From Flavobacteriales bacterium (GTDB lineage Bacteria; Bacteroidota; Bacteroidia; Flavobacteriales_D; Sanyastnellaceae), in contig JAQWFN010000104.1 in the NCBI GenBank assembly GCA_029238785.1, forward strand, positions 1-38,035: DNA of 38,035 bases. Direction: 5' to 3'. A program made the position numbers and the translations under genes. Below the pieces are notes generated by a model. That model ran no database searches. It saw only the letters and a list, made by a program, of their open reading frames with translations, and had not been told where the DNA came from. How positions within the stretch are numbered: position 1 is the stretch's first letter; each line of letters opens with the position of its first letter. Below are positions 27,101-35,583 of the stretch, piece after piece.

Positions 27101-30100
27101 TTGATCCATCTGTGATCTCAATATTGATAAGCAAGAAAGTGTCACTCACATAAGTAATGTCCTCCGAAGAAACACTCACAGTACAATTGTCTTCAATCGC
27201 TAATAATGGGATCCAATCAGGTAGCACAAGTTCACATGACGCAGACAATTCGATGTCGATGGGTTCATTCGGACAAAGCATACTTGGTGCCGTATTGTCT
27301 TCAACATGAATAAAGTTAGAAACCACCTCGGTATTCCCATTTGAATCTGCAATTGTAATTTCAATTTCATGAGTACCTGGGCTGAATTCAGTGCCCAAGG
27401 GTGGAGAAAAACTTCTTACAAGTGGGTTTGGATCACAATCGTCATATTGAAACAAAATTGATTCATCATCAAAAACATAAAAACACATCTCTCCTATTTC
27501 AACACTTGGCTCTGGCAAAATGCTCACTATTGGAGCCTCTAGGTCGAGAACGCTCAACATAAAACTGCATGAAGTTGATAGTCCTCCAGCATCACTCACC
27601 ACGAATGATAAAGTGTGATCGCCTATGGGCAATAAAGTTCCTGGAGCTGGTGATTGGCTAATGGAAAAATCACATTCATCCACGACCAAGATATCTGCGC
27701 TGTAATCTGGAAGTTCAAAAAGACAGTTTGGAAAAATGATTTGCGCAGTGCGGTCTTCCGGACAAACAATACTTGGAGCGAGGTTTTCAGCCAAATCAAG
27801 GGCTACCTCTATTGTACTCGTGTTGCCTCCTTGATCGCTCACAAAAACACTTGCCAACTGAGATTCAGTAATTTCAGTACCAGGAAGGGGCAGCTGAGTA
27901 ATAATTAACTCATCGGCATCAGTACAATTATCTGTTCCTACTACCAAGGGACTCAAATCTGGAACAAGACCATTGCAATTGGACAATCGTGGAATCAACT
28001 GAGCTTCAATAGGTTCAACAGCAGGAAAAATAAGGTCTAGAATATTCAAGTTAACAACACAAGAGCTTTGATTGCTTCCATCACTAATTCCTAATTGGAT
28101 TTGTTGTAGATAATCTGAAATTACCGACACATTATTCACTACTACGCTCACTCCGCAGGCATCCGTTGCATTTAATACCTCAAGCCAATTTGGATACGCA
28201 AAATTGCATACTGCGTCTCGAAAAACTGTATGGCTTGTTGGACAAGTGTAGTTAGGTGGGGTTACATCGTTAAACTCTAGAACAGAGCTGCACGTTTCCA
28301 CATTACCGTAATTATCTTGAACCTGAAAGATTAATTCAAGATCATCTGCCCCTGTTATTGTGGTGCCTGATGGAGGAAATTGCTCAATTGTATAGCTTTG
28401 TCCGCAACTTGCATTCACAGAAACCAAACTTGAAAAACTGGGCATGTTAAAAGAGCATGCCGAGTTGAGGTTAATGCTGGCACCAAAATCTGTGCAATCA
28501 AGGTCCAAACTTGGAGTTGGTGTGAAAGCAGCATTAAATGTACAAAACGCAGTATTTCCTGATTGGTCTGACACCGTAAGCACAATAGGAGTATCTTGTG
28601 TTATTTCTGCTCCGACACCAGGCCACTGACCTACATTGAATGAACAGTTTTCATCTACAATCAACTCTGGATACAGCGAAAAGTCTGGTAAAATAGCAGA
28701 GCAAGTGCCACTGAGGGTAACATCAGGAGGACAAGAAATAATTACAGGGTCCGTGTTGTCTTCAACATCAAAATCATGGCTTATAAGCGCTGTATTTCCA
28801 GAGTCATCGCTCAAAGAAAATACAATGCTGTGTGTTCCGATATTAAGAACATCTCCAACAGCTGGAGTTTGCGTAATGCTTACTGGGCTGCAATCAGCAT
28901 TAATACTGAGGTAAGAGCTTAAATCTGGAACTGTAAATTCACAATCATTGTTTAGTTCGAACACTAAAGGTAAGTTGTGCGTTGCGCTTGGAGGAGTAAT
29001 GTCTTCAATTCCAATTTCTATGCTCCACGTTCTGTTTGTGCCTTGATCGTCGCTCAGGTTGAAATTTACAATACTGGTTCCATTAATTATGGTTCCTGGC
29101 AATGGGTTTTGGGTAATCACCGCATTGCTGCAAGGTGCACTAAGCACCATTTCACTTACATAATCTGGAACAGCGGCTTCACAATTCTCATCTCCTGCTA
29201 ACAATTCATCGCTTGGTAAGTTACTCACGCTCGCAGCCACGCAACAAGTGGCGGAAGTATATGTTAGAAAATTATAATTGAGAAGGATTGCATTATTACT
29301 ACTTGTTGCCAGTTCAGTTCCAAAAATGGTTCCTCCCTGCCCTGTTTTACCAACAACAAACAATTCACCGTCCAGGCTAATATCGATTCCATATCCAATG
29401 TCATCTCCTTGACTGTTGATGCTTCCGCCAAATAGTAAGTTGCCATCATCTGAATAAACCAGCGTAAAAAGTTCTCTGTTGTAAAACTGTTCAAGAACGT
29501 ATCCATCAAAAAACAAATCTTCTGAATAGGTACCTGTGAAGAATATGGAGCCTTTGTCGTCTGTTACCAGTCCCAAGCCAATATCATCGTGGTATCCACT
29601 TGTTACAAATGCTTTGGCCCAATTTGTAAGTCCAGTTTCACGGTTCAATGCAGCAAGAAAGATATTATCGTGTGCGTTTGAACTAATGCTAATTCCTCCA
29701 GGAAACACGACCGGTTGAATGCTATTGTAATGAACAGCTCCAGTGATGTAAACTTGATTACAATCTGCATCGATACCGTAGCCATAAGAGAGGCTTCCTG
29801 TGGTTTGGTCTACTAGTTGGGTCCAGTTAACTAATCCTTCATTAGAAATGCTCATCACAATGATGTCTTGCGTTCCAAAACCAGGGAGGTCGTTAAGTGA
29901 CGTTTCATTTCCAAAAGCATCATCGAACTGAAGATTACCCAGTGGGTTAAAACCAATAAAAAAGAAGGTATCTCCATTCGATGCTAGATCGGCATACTTA
30001 TCTTCAAAATCATTAAAATCAAGGGAAGCCCTGTCAGCAGCGCTAAAGCTCCATTGAAGGTTATACTCCAAATTGTATTTGCACAAACGATAAACATGAT

Positions 30101-30734
30101 CGTCCTCCAAGTTTGATGCTGAGAAGTTTTCTGCATCCCCATCACTCATTGTGCTCACCAAAAAACCGTCTGAGGAAACCGCAAGAGCCGTAACCGTATC
30201 ATCTCCGTCACCTCCAAAAGCTTCAGCATGTAAAAAGGCTCCATCTTCATCAAACACTGCGAAGAAGGCATCAAGGCGTCCGTTCCCATCAAGATTAGGA
30301 AGTGTAGTACTTCCACTTGTACCTTGAATTTCGAAGCTCGTTTGGTGATACCCTCCTACTACAATGCTTCCATTTGGCAGGACATCTACACTAGTGAATC
30401 CGCAGTTCGTCTCGTCTGGTGATGGGGCTTCCCATAACAGATCACCATCGAAATTAAAGGCCAGAAGAATGGCTACTTTATCACCATTATCGAAACTATT
30501 TGAAGTTGCCAAGGTGGTAGGATTGGATGACGAAACAAACTGATAAGCTCCAACATTATCGCCGTTAAATGTTCCAACAACATAAACCTTTTGGTTCAGG
30601 TCATCTACAACAACATCAGAGAATACAGCATCGCCCTCCGTTGTGCTAATCAGCCAATCAAGGGATTGTGCACTTGAATTTGAAAAGACAAGTGACAAAA
30701 GAATACCTAAGAGAATTTGATGCGCCGTTTTCAT
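24159..30734 (-). CDS. Giant T9SS type B surface protein with about 17 HYR-like repeats (adhesin-like)
   Basis: This is a 2191-residue exported protein, the largest gene in the window. It has a signal peptide (MKTAHQILLGILLSLVFSNS). Residues 25-490 form a propeller-like region with recurring VYVVGTFNG / IVVGGYHQT / VYITGAVHY / IFFTGTYSE motifs. From about 500 to 1880 there are about 17 diverged HYR-like (Ig-fold) modules of roughly 80 residues each. Each shows a Cys near the start, a DxC in the middle, a PxPGT turn, a (S/T)D..GN...C strand and a linker ending P...CP. A short Ig/PKD-like stretch leads to the C-terminal gliding-motility-associated (type B) sorting domain: IPSGFSPNGDGANDTFEI, LQIYNRWGQNVY and a YTGYVVIRR end. 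The paired Cys residues suggest disulphides. The next gene is its PorP/SprF partner. The likely role is surface adhesion or gliding. Confidence 0.93.
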   Translation of the reverse strand: MKTAHQILLGILLSLVFSNSSAQSLDWLISTTEGDAVFSDVVVDDLNQKVYVVGTFNGDNVGAYQFVSSSNPTTLATSNSFDNGDKVAILLAFNFDGDLLWEAPSPDETNCGFTSVDVLPNGSIVVGGYHQTSFEIQGTSGSTTLPNLDGNGRLDAFFAVFDEDGAFLHAEAFGGDGDDTVTALAVSSDGFLVSTMSDGDAENFSASNLEDDHVYRLCKYNLEYNLQWSFSAADRASLDFNDFEDKYADLASNGDTFFFIGFNPLGNLQFDDAFGNETSLNDLPGFGTQDIIVMSISNEGLVNWTQLVDQTTGSLSYGYGIDADCNQVYITGAVHYNSIQPVVFPGGISISSNAHDNIFLAALNRETGLTNWAKAFVTSGYHDDIGLGLVTDDKGSIFFTGTYSEDLFFDGYVLEQFYNRELFTLVYSDDGNLLFGGSINSQGDDIGYGIDISLDGELFVVGKTGQGGTIFGTELATSSNNAILLNYNFLTYTSATCCVAASVSNLPSDELLAGDENCEAAVPDYVSEMVLSAPCSNAVITQNPLPGTIINGTSIVNFNLSDDQGTNRTWSIEIGIEDITPPSATHNLPLVFELNNDCEFTVPDLSSYLSINADCSPVSITQTPAVGDVLNIGTHSIVFSLSDDSGNTALISHDFDVEDNTDPVIISCPPDVTLSGTCSAILPDFSLYPELIVDENCSFNVGQWPGVGAEITQDTPIVLTVSDQSGNTAFCTFNAAFTPTPSLDLDCTDFGASINLNSACSFNMPSFSSLVSVNASCGQSYTIEQFPPSGTTITGADDLELIFQVQDNYGNVETCSSVLEFNDVTPPNYTCPTSHTVFRDAVCNFAYPNWLEVLNATDACGVSVVVNNVSVISDYLQQIQLGISDGSNQSSCVVNLNILDLIFPAVEPIEAQLIPRLSNCNGLVPDLSPLVVGTDNCTDADELIITQLPLPGTEITESQLASVFVSDQGGNTSTIEVALDLAENLAPSIVCPEDRTAQIIFPNCLFELPDYSADILVVDECDFSISQSPAPGTLLPIGDHTLSFVVSDAGGLSTSCSFMLSVLDLEAPIVSILPEPSVEIGEMCFYVFDDESILFQYDDCDPNPLVRSFSPPLGTEFSPGTHEIEITIADSNGNTEVVSNFIHVEDNTAPSMLCPNEPIDIELSASCELVLPDWIPLLAIEDNCTVSVSSEDITYVSDTFLLINIEITDGSNNSSCSFNANLLDLTPPEIIACVENQSLDLGTLCTSELPDYRSLLLVSDACTSFENLLIEQLPAPGSAINENQTVSIVVTDEAGNSTSCEFDLFVEDTLVPVLSCPVSLPDLNLDESCQYVMEDFTSAAMVTDNCSLLSVTQSIAPGTILSEGVYQITFTAEDAQGNQSSCSSSLNVTDTTAPEITWEADLNFMSSEACTYELADVLEYINAYDCNELSISMSPEAGTILEAGLHNITIIAIDAFGNESQLETQIEVISTNVLTIDSCASIPNQLMNDCSFIIPDYTSSITWSGICSEGISISQFPAAGTEFTEEQVIEVVFELNGTFGSFATCASSFEITSALPSLSCEDITIAAVDCGAVLPELAFFDFNLPDCANLSLSLSPSSGTYLSIGTHLISASISDNEGNTSSCSFNLIVEDQSFPLVDCDAFDLPLIETNCEYLIEDFTSLILATDNCGSNMSISQSPMNQFVGVGIHEISFVISDGVNEVTCTKTLEVIDNQAPVFLDYEDIIIELSNANECGASLNYPLPTLDASCGDEELILIEGLASGSFFPIGEHLIVFEATDGNGNSNLISFTISVLDLAAPVLIEPISVELCQGPVNYYLPEVMADCGLVEVVQVNHPELSSGDIFPAGTTIIEFSATDVTGNSTSVFWEVNILESSSAAWSALPSTICSNEGVLNLNDYYFGGEDPSWDWGLEGVLNLNSYIGQILNITLTVGEGACAADSTQSIHIIGPPNIDAGESRDVCGLSTTLVGATNANTFWWEGDEGLSLFEEGLICDVTASEIGVYELSFFATNGTCTSRDDIILNFLEDLGELSVLNNITTIQPVINIEANYTGNGDVLWTTNSSSSISDPNSLAIEISNMDEGLNLFLINISNGVCDPIQDTVWVNNIMFDIPSGFSPNGDGANDTFEIIALSRYESRELQIYNRWGQNVYTNLNYDNSWDGTTDGVELIDDTYFYVLLLDNKEYTGYVVIRR

Positions 30735-30778
30735 ACGCGGTTTAAGGGTGTATGAAACGTCCTACGAAAATCTGGGGG

Positions 30779-30791
30779 TAAGGTTACCTTA
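30779..30791. promoter_or_regulatory. Palindrome in the adhesin/exonuclease divergent spacer
   Basis: TAAGGT-T-ACCTTA is a perfect 6+1+6 palindrome in the 95-bp spacer between the two divergent start codons. It could be an operator for either gene. It is too short to exclude chance. Confidence 0.3.
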
Positions 30792-30829
30792 TAACAACAA
30801 TTCGGTTAGAAAATACGAACTTTGCATCC

Positions 30830-31423
30830 ATGAAAACTCACTTCATCATTTTTGACCTTGAATCAACTTGCTGGAAGCTCAAAAAGCCACCTCGTAAAGA
30901 AATCATAGAAATTGGTGCCGTGAGGATTGATGAAATGGGGCAAGAGATCAGTGTTTTCAGTTCTTTTGTTAGACCTATCATCACTCCAAAACTTTCTAAC
31001 TTTTGTAAAAAACTGACCGGCATAAGCCAAGAAGAAGTTGATCGAGCTGCCACATTTGACGAGGTGATTTTAGACTTTGAAGATTGGCTTTTTGAGCACG
31101 ATGTGAACCTTGTTCTGGCCAGTTGGGGAGATTATGATTTAAAACAATTTGCCTTAGATGCCGATTATCACGGATTAACATTCAAGTGGTTGGATCAGCA
31201 CATTTGTTTGAACGACCAACATGCTCGATTTCATGGACTTCGTCAACCACTCAGTGTAACGAATGCTTTGAATGCTGATGGCTTAAGTTTTTCAGGAGAA
31301 ACACATCGGGCAATCAATGATGCGCACAACACTGTTGAGATTTTCAGACATCATCTTGGAAATTGGAAGTTCGATAAAGCTTATTTTACTAAGGTTCCTA
31401 GCCATTCTTTGTGGCGAATTTAG
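30830..31423 (+). CDS. 3'-5' exonuclease of the DEDDh (KapD/ERI1-like) family
   Basis: This 197-residue cytoplasmic nuclease has all DEDDh residues in order: FDLEST (D and E of Exo I), ASWGDYDLKQF (Exo II Asp), and HRAINDAHNT (Exo III His and Asp). The spacing and the sequence EIIEIGAVRIDEMGQEISVF fit the KapD/ERI1-like subgroup, which trims 3' ends of RNA or short nucleic acids, better than the DnaQ proofreading subunit or oligoribonuclease. It is a single-domain protein of the usual length. It is divergent from the adhesin gene. GAACTTTG at 30817-30824 is a one-mismatch -7 element only 5 nt before the ATG, so this transcript may also have almost no leader. The 59-bp gap to the next gene allows, but does not require, co-transcription. 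Confidence 0.88.
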   Translation: MKTHFIIFDLESTCWKLKKPPRKEIIEIGAVRIDEMGQEISVFSSFVRPIITPKLSNFCKKLTGISQEEVDRAATFDEVILDFEDWLFEHDVNLVLASWGDYDLKQFALDADYHGLTFKWLDQHICLNDQHARFHGLRQPLSVTNALNADGLSFSGETHRAINDAHNTVEIFRHHLGNWKFDKAYFTKVPSHSLWRI

Positions 31424-31482
31424 CATTACAGGAATAACCCAACATTGCCATAATCTTTCGCAGAATTATCTTATTTTTGAAA

Positions 31483-33156
31483 ATGAAATGGATTTCGTTC
31501 TTGATATTTGCGCTCTTTTTCAATACAATTTGCGCTCAACAAACAGTAGGAACTCTTCTCAATACAGAAGACAGCTACCAAGGTTACACTATAATTTCTC
31601 CAAGCAATTACAAAACTAGCTATTTGATCAATAATTGTGGTGAAGTTATTAATTCATGGGAGAGCGATTTTTTTGTGGCCTTGATGGCTGAAATTGATCT
31701 GGAAGGAAATCTTTTTCGTACCATGAGGCTGCAAACGGAAGGTGGTTTTGTTGGCGGTGGAATTGGCGGTGGATTAGAAAAGTTTTCTTGGGACGGCGAA
31801 CTTCTTTGGACTGGCGATTTCGCAGATGAAATGCATCATTCCCATCATGATCTATCCATCATGCCAAATGGAAATGTTCTTCTAATTCAATGGGATAAAA
31901 TACCTGCCGAAGTAGTTTTTGCAAATGGCCGTAGTCCAATGACTTTTGGTGATGATTCTTTGTGGCCTGACAAAATTATTGAGGTTGAAATCTTAGATAA
32001 CAACCAGTATAACATTGTGTGGGAATGGCGCGCTTGGGATCATATTGTTCAAGATTATGATTCCTCCCTTCCTAATTATGGTGACATTCATGAACATCCC
32101 GAAAAAATTAACTTGAACTTGCTTCCCACACAAGGAGGTAATGACCTTTCTGATTGGATGCATACAAACGGGGTGGATTATAATGAAGAGCTCGACCTCA
32201 TTGTAATCAGTTTGCGCCACTTCTCGGAAATCATGGTCATCGATCATTCAACCACAACAGAAGAAGCAGCAGGATCAACAGGGGGCAACTTCGGAATGGG
32301 GGGAGATATCCTTTATCGTTTTGGAAATCCTGCTAATTATAATATCGGAACAGCAGATAATCAAATGTTCTTTGGACAGCACGACAGTAGATGGCATTAC
32401 AATGAAAACATCGAACAATGGCAAATTTCTGTTTTTAACAATGGAATAAACCGACCCGGAGGAGATGCGTCTACCGCAGAAATCATCACTCTACCATTAG
32501 AAGGAAACACCTTCCTTCGTGAGGAGAACCAAGCTTTTGGACCAGAAGAAATTTACTTTAGTTTTCCATCCATTCCAGATACAAATTTTTATGCGTCTAG
32601 AGTTTGCGGTGCCCAAATTTCACCCAACAACAATGTCATTTATGCGGCAGGTGCAGGTGGTACAATATGGGAAGTAACTCAAGAAAGTGAAGACCTGGTG
32701 TATAATTACCAAATGCCCATCGGAATTACTGGGCCTGTTGAATACAACACGCCAACCCCTGCTTCTAACTACTTTAAAGTTACCCGATACTCAGAAGACT
32801 ATCCGGGATTTGAAGGAAAAGACATGACTCCCGGAGATTATATCGAACTCAACAATCCAGGCAGTGATTGCATCATTTATGAGAATCAAAGCAATGATAC
32901 CACCTCCGTTTTCGAAAGATTTGAGGGACAGCGAAATTTATTGATATACCCAAACCCTGCTTCTTCCATGTGTCAAATCGATATTCCAGGGGAGGGCGTC
33001 TTGAATATATACAATGCCCTTGGTAAATTGCACGATAGTATCGTCTTAAATTACGCTCAAGTGCTTCAATTGGACCTCAGCTTTTTTGCTAAGGGTGTGT
33101 ACTATGTTAATTTTATCGGACAAGAAAGTTCAAACACTAAACTTATTATCAAATGA
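31483..33156 (+). CDS. Arylsulfotransferase (ASST)-like protein with T9SS type A sorting domain, copy 1
   Basis: This 557-residue exported protein has a signal peptide (MKWISFLIFALFFNTICAQ). The body matches bacterial aryl-sulfate sulfotransferases, six-bladed propellers that move sulfate between phenols through a His intermediate. Conserved blocks are INNCGEVINSW, HHSHHDLSIMPNGNVLLI, MHTNGVDYNEELDLIVIS, VIDHSTTTEEAAGSTGG and FFGQHDSRWHY. The last 80 residues are a T9SS type A domain (LLIYPNPASSMCQIDI ... GVYYVNFIGQESS), so it is secreted or surface-bound rather than periplasmic like the E. coli enzyme. I chose the ATG at 31483; a TTG two codons earlier is less likely. It overlaps the next gene, its paralogue, by ATGA. 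A structural, non-enzymatic propeller is the main alternative. Confidence 0.85.
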   Translation: MKWISFLIFALFFNTICAQQTVGTLLNTEDSYQGYTIISPSNYKTSYLINNCGEVINSWESDFFVALMAEIDLEGNLFRTMRLQTEGGFVGGGIGGGLEKFSWDGELLWTGDFADEMHHSHHDLSIMPNGNVLLIQWDKIPAEVVFANGRSPMTFGDDSLWPDKIIEVEILDNNQYNIVWEWRAWDHIVQDYDSSLPNYGDIHEHPEKINLNLLPTQGGNDLSDWMHTNGVDYNEELDLIVISLRHFSEIMVIDHSTTTEEAAGSTGGNFGMGGDILYRFGNPANYNIGTADNQMFFGQHDSRWHYNENIEQWQISVFNNGINRPGGDASTAEIITLPLEGNTFLREENQAFGPEEIYFSFPSIPDTNFYASRVCGAQISPNNNVIYAAGAGGTIWEVTQESEDLVYNYQMPIGITGPVEYNTPTPASNYFKVTRYSEDYPGFEGKDMTPGDYIELNNPGSDCIIYENQSNDTTSVFERFEGQRNLLIYPNPASSMCQIDIPGEGVLNIYNALGKLHDSIVLNYAQVLQLDLSFFAKGVYYVNFIGQESSNTKLIIK

Positions 33157-34805
33157 AACAATTCTACATTCTCCCCCTCTTTCTATTTATAAGCCTTATT
33201 AGCTTTGGACAAACCATTGGGACAACTCAAGCAAGTCTGGAAATGCAAGACGGTTACAACCTTATTTACCCGCACAATCAACCCCTCACCTACCTGCTGA
33301 ACAATTGTGGTGAAGTGATGAAAACTTGGGGAAGCCTTGATGATGCGACTCGTCCAGGTAACACGGCATACCTTCAAGAAAACGGCGACTTGATTCGCAC
33401 TTATCGTCCGGCTTCATTTGCAGGAGACCCCATTTGGGCCGGAGGTGGAGGCGCTTCTGTAGAAAGAAGAACTTGGAATAATGAAATCGTTTGGAGCTAC
33501 ACTTTGAATAATGCAGAAGCTCGACTTCATCACGACATTGCTGTGATGCCCAACGGGAATGTCCTTGCTATTGCTTGGGATTTGTTGGATTCTACCGAGT
33601 GCATAGCGGCTGGAAGAAACCCAGAATTGCTTCCCGATGGTGAAGTATGGAGCGAGTCTGTTCTAGAACTCGAGCCCGACGGAAATGGCGGAGCCACAGT
33701 AGTATGGGAATGGCACCTCAGAAACCAGCGTATTCAAGATTTCGACAGTGAAAAAGATAACTTTGGTGATGTGAGCGCTACTCCTGGTAAAGTGAACTTC
33801 AACTTCGACACCTCAGAAGGTGATGCTGATTGGTGCCATGCCAATGCCATCGACTACAATCCTTTTTTCGATCATATCGTTTTGAGTATCCCCACCTTTA
33901 ATGAAATCTGGATTATTGATCACTCAACAACAACGGCTCAAGCTGCTGGAAATACAGGAGGCTTTGCTGGTCAAGGAGGTCAAATCATCTACAGATGGGG
34001 AAATCCAGCGGCATACAACCAAGGCACGGCAGAGGACCAAAAGCTTTTCTATCAGCACGATGCGCATTGGATTGGATTTGGTTTGAGCCCTTCTGACCCA
34101 GACTTCGGGAAAATTGCAATTTTCAACAACCGATTGGAAGGAGACGTATCCACGGTGAATTTTATTGCTCCTATTTTTGACGAATACGAGTTGAACTATC
34201 CAATCGATGGGAATATTTATGGACCGGCTGACTTTAGTTTCACTTATTCTAGTGAAGTCCCTACAGACATGTTCAGCAGTGGACTTTCAGGGTCTCAAAA
34301 ACTCCCAAATGGGAACTTATTGGTGTGTGTTGGCAGACAAGGCCGTTCTTTCGAAGTTAAGCCTGATGGAACTGTTGTTTGGGAATACGTCACCCCACTT
34401 CAAGGAGGATCGCCTGTTGCTCAGGGAACAGAATTGTCGATAAATTCCAACCTCACTTTTAGAATGACCAGATACATGCCTGATTTTGCTGCTTTCGAAA
34501 ACAATGAATTTGAGCCTTCAGCACCCATAGAAATAAATCCTGAAATTTTGTGGTGCACAAGCTTAAGCACTGAAGAATTGGCCAATCAATCGTTTAGTGT
34601 ATTTCCAAACCCGAGTGAAGGACGAATTACCATCAAAGGAATTCAGCCCATAAATATTGTTCGTGTGAGCAATGCACTAGGACAAATCCTTGTTGAAAAA
34701 AGCATGAATAACAATGAGGAGCTTGACCTATCAATGCTCAACAATGGTGTTTATGTTATCAGCATTAACGGCACTGCAGCACAGCGAATCATTATTGAAA
34801 AGTAA
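33153..34805 (+). CDS. Arylsulfotransferase (ASST)-like protein with T9SS type A sorting domain, copy 2
   Basis: This 550-residue paralogue of the preceding gene aligns along its whole length. It has signal peptide MKQFYILPLFLFISLISFGQ, then LLNNCGEVMKTWGS, RLHHDIAVMPNGNVLAI, CHANAIDYNPFFDHIVLSI, WIIDHSTTTAQAAGNTGG and LFYQHDAHW. It ends in a type A sorting domain (FSVFPNPSEGRITI ... NGVYVISINGTAAQRIIIEK). The His residues in the HHD, HxN(A/V)(I/V)DYN, DHSTTT and QHD blocks are kept in both copies. These are the candidates for catalysis. The start overlaps the stop of copy 1 by 4 nt and the PaaG-like gene begins 1 nt after its stop, so the four genes 31483-36395 probably form one operon. The tandem arrangement indicates an old local duplication, since the copies are well diverged. 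Confidence 0.85.
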   Translation: MKQFYILPLFLFISLISFGQTIGTTQASLEMQDGYNLIYPHNQPLTYLLNNCGEVMKTWGSLDDATRPGNTAYLQENGDLIRTYRPASFAGDPIWAGGGGASVERRTWNNEIVWSYTLNNAEARLHHDIAVMPNGNVLAIAWDLLDSTECIAAGRNPELLPDGEVWSESVLELEPDGNGGATVVWEWHLRNQRIQDFDSEKDNFGDVSATPGKVNFNFDTSEGDADWCHANAIDYNPFFDHIVLSIPTFNEIWIIDHSTTTAQAAGNTGGFAGQGGQIIYRWGNPAAYNQGTAEDQKLFYQHDAHWIGFGLSPSDPDFGKIAIFNNRLEGDVSTVNFIAPIFDEYELNYPIDGNIYGPADFSFTYSSEVPTDMFSSGLSGSQKLPNGNLLVCVGRQGRSFEVKPDGTVVWEYVTPLQGGSPVAQGTELSINSNLTFRMTRYMPDFAAFENNEFEPSAPIEINPEILWCTSLSTEELANQSFSVFPNPSEGRITIKGIQPINIVRVSNALGQILVEKSMNNNEELDLSMLNNGVYVISINGTAAQRIIIEK

Positions 34806-34806
34806 T

Positions 34807-35583
34807 ATGCACTCAATACTTGTAAGCTTCGCCAATGGAGTAAAGCACATCAAACTAAATAGACCACAAGTCTTTAATAGCTTCAACAAAGAAATGGCAC
34901 TTCGTTTCCAAGAAGAGCTCTCAGAGGCGAAAGAAAATGACGATGTGCGCTGTGTGCTTATTTCTGGCGAAGGGAAAGCGTTTTGTGCCGGACAAGATTT
35001 GGCAGAGATCATGGACCCTGAAGGACCAGAGCTCAAATCAATTGTGCGCGACCATTACAACCCGATTGTTCGACAGATAACAGAACTCCCAAAACCTGTT
35101 GTTGCTGCCGTTAATGGAGTTGCCGCAGGTGCGGGTGCAAATATCGCTTTAGCTTGTGATGTTGTGCTTGCGCGAAAAAGTGCTTCTTTTATTCAAGCAT
35201 TTTCGAAAATCGGACTCATTCCTGACAGTGGTGGAACCTTCTTTCTCCCGCGTTTAGTTGGCTTCCAAAAAGCGCTTGCAATTACCATGCTTGGTGATAA
35301 AATAAGTGCCGAGGAAGCTGAAAAAATGGGCATGATTTATCGTGTTCTTGAAGATGATACTTTTGATGATGATGCTTTGAGCTTAAGCGAAAAACTTGCG
35401 AGCATGCCAACCAAGGGCTTGGCCCTAACGAAAGCGGCTTATCATAAATCATTGACTTCTGGGCTAAATGAACAGCTCGATTTAGAAGAAGAGTACCAAT
35501 GGCAAGCAGGTCAAACAGAAGATTATACAGAAGGAGTTAATGCATTCTTAGAAAAACGAAAAGCAATTTTCAAAGGAAGATAA
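34807..35583 (+). CDS. paaG: PaaG-like enoyl-CoA hydratase/isomerase
   Basis: This is a 258-residue crotonase-fold protein of normal length. The oxyanion-hole segment reads SGEGKAFCAGQDLAEIMDP, and the helix carrying the second backbone NH is NGVAAGAGANIALACD. The PaaG-type active-site Asp is in SKIGLIPDSGGTFFLPRLVG. The C-terminal LDLEEEYQWQAGQTEDYTEG and FLEKRKAIFKGR closely follow 2-(1,2-epoxy-1,2-dihydrophenyl)acetyl-CoA isomerase of phenylacetate breakdown. I chose ATG 34807, where the homology begins; a start at 34714 would overlap copy 2 by 92 bp. No other paa genes are in the window, so a role in another aromatic or fatty-acid CoA route is possible. Its placement behind the arylsulfotransferases hints at aromatic-compound metabolism, which is inference. 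Its stop overlaps the next ATG by 1 nt (TAATG). Confidence 0.85.
   Translation: MHSILVSFANGVKHIKLNRPQVFNSFNKEMALRFQEELSEAKENDDVRCVLISGEGKAFCAGQDLAEIMDPEGPELKSIVRDHYNPIVRQITELPKPVVAAVNGVAAGAGANIALACDVVLARKSASFIQAFSKIGLIPDSGGTFFLPRLVGFQKALAITMLGDKISAEEAEKMGMIYRVLEDDTFDDDALSLSEKLASMPTKGLALTKAAYHKSLTSGLNEQLDLEEEYQWQAGQTEDYTEGVNAFLEKRKAIFKGR

Noticed and set aside
34714-34806. Upstream start for the PaaG-like gene
   Set aside because: It would overlap the preceding gene's T9SS domain in another frame, and crotonase homology begins at 34807.
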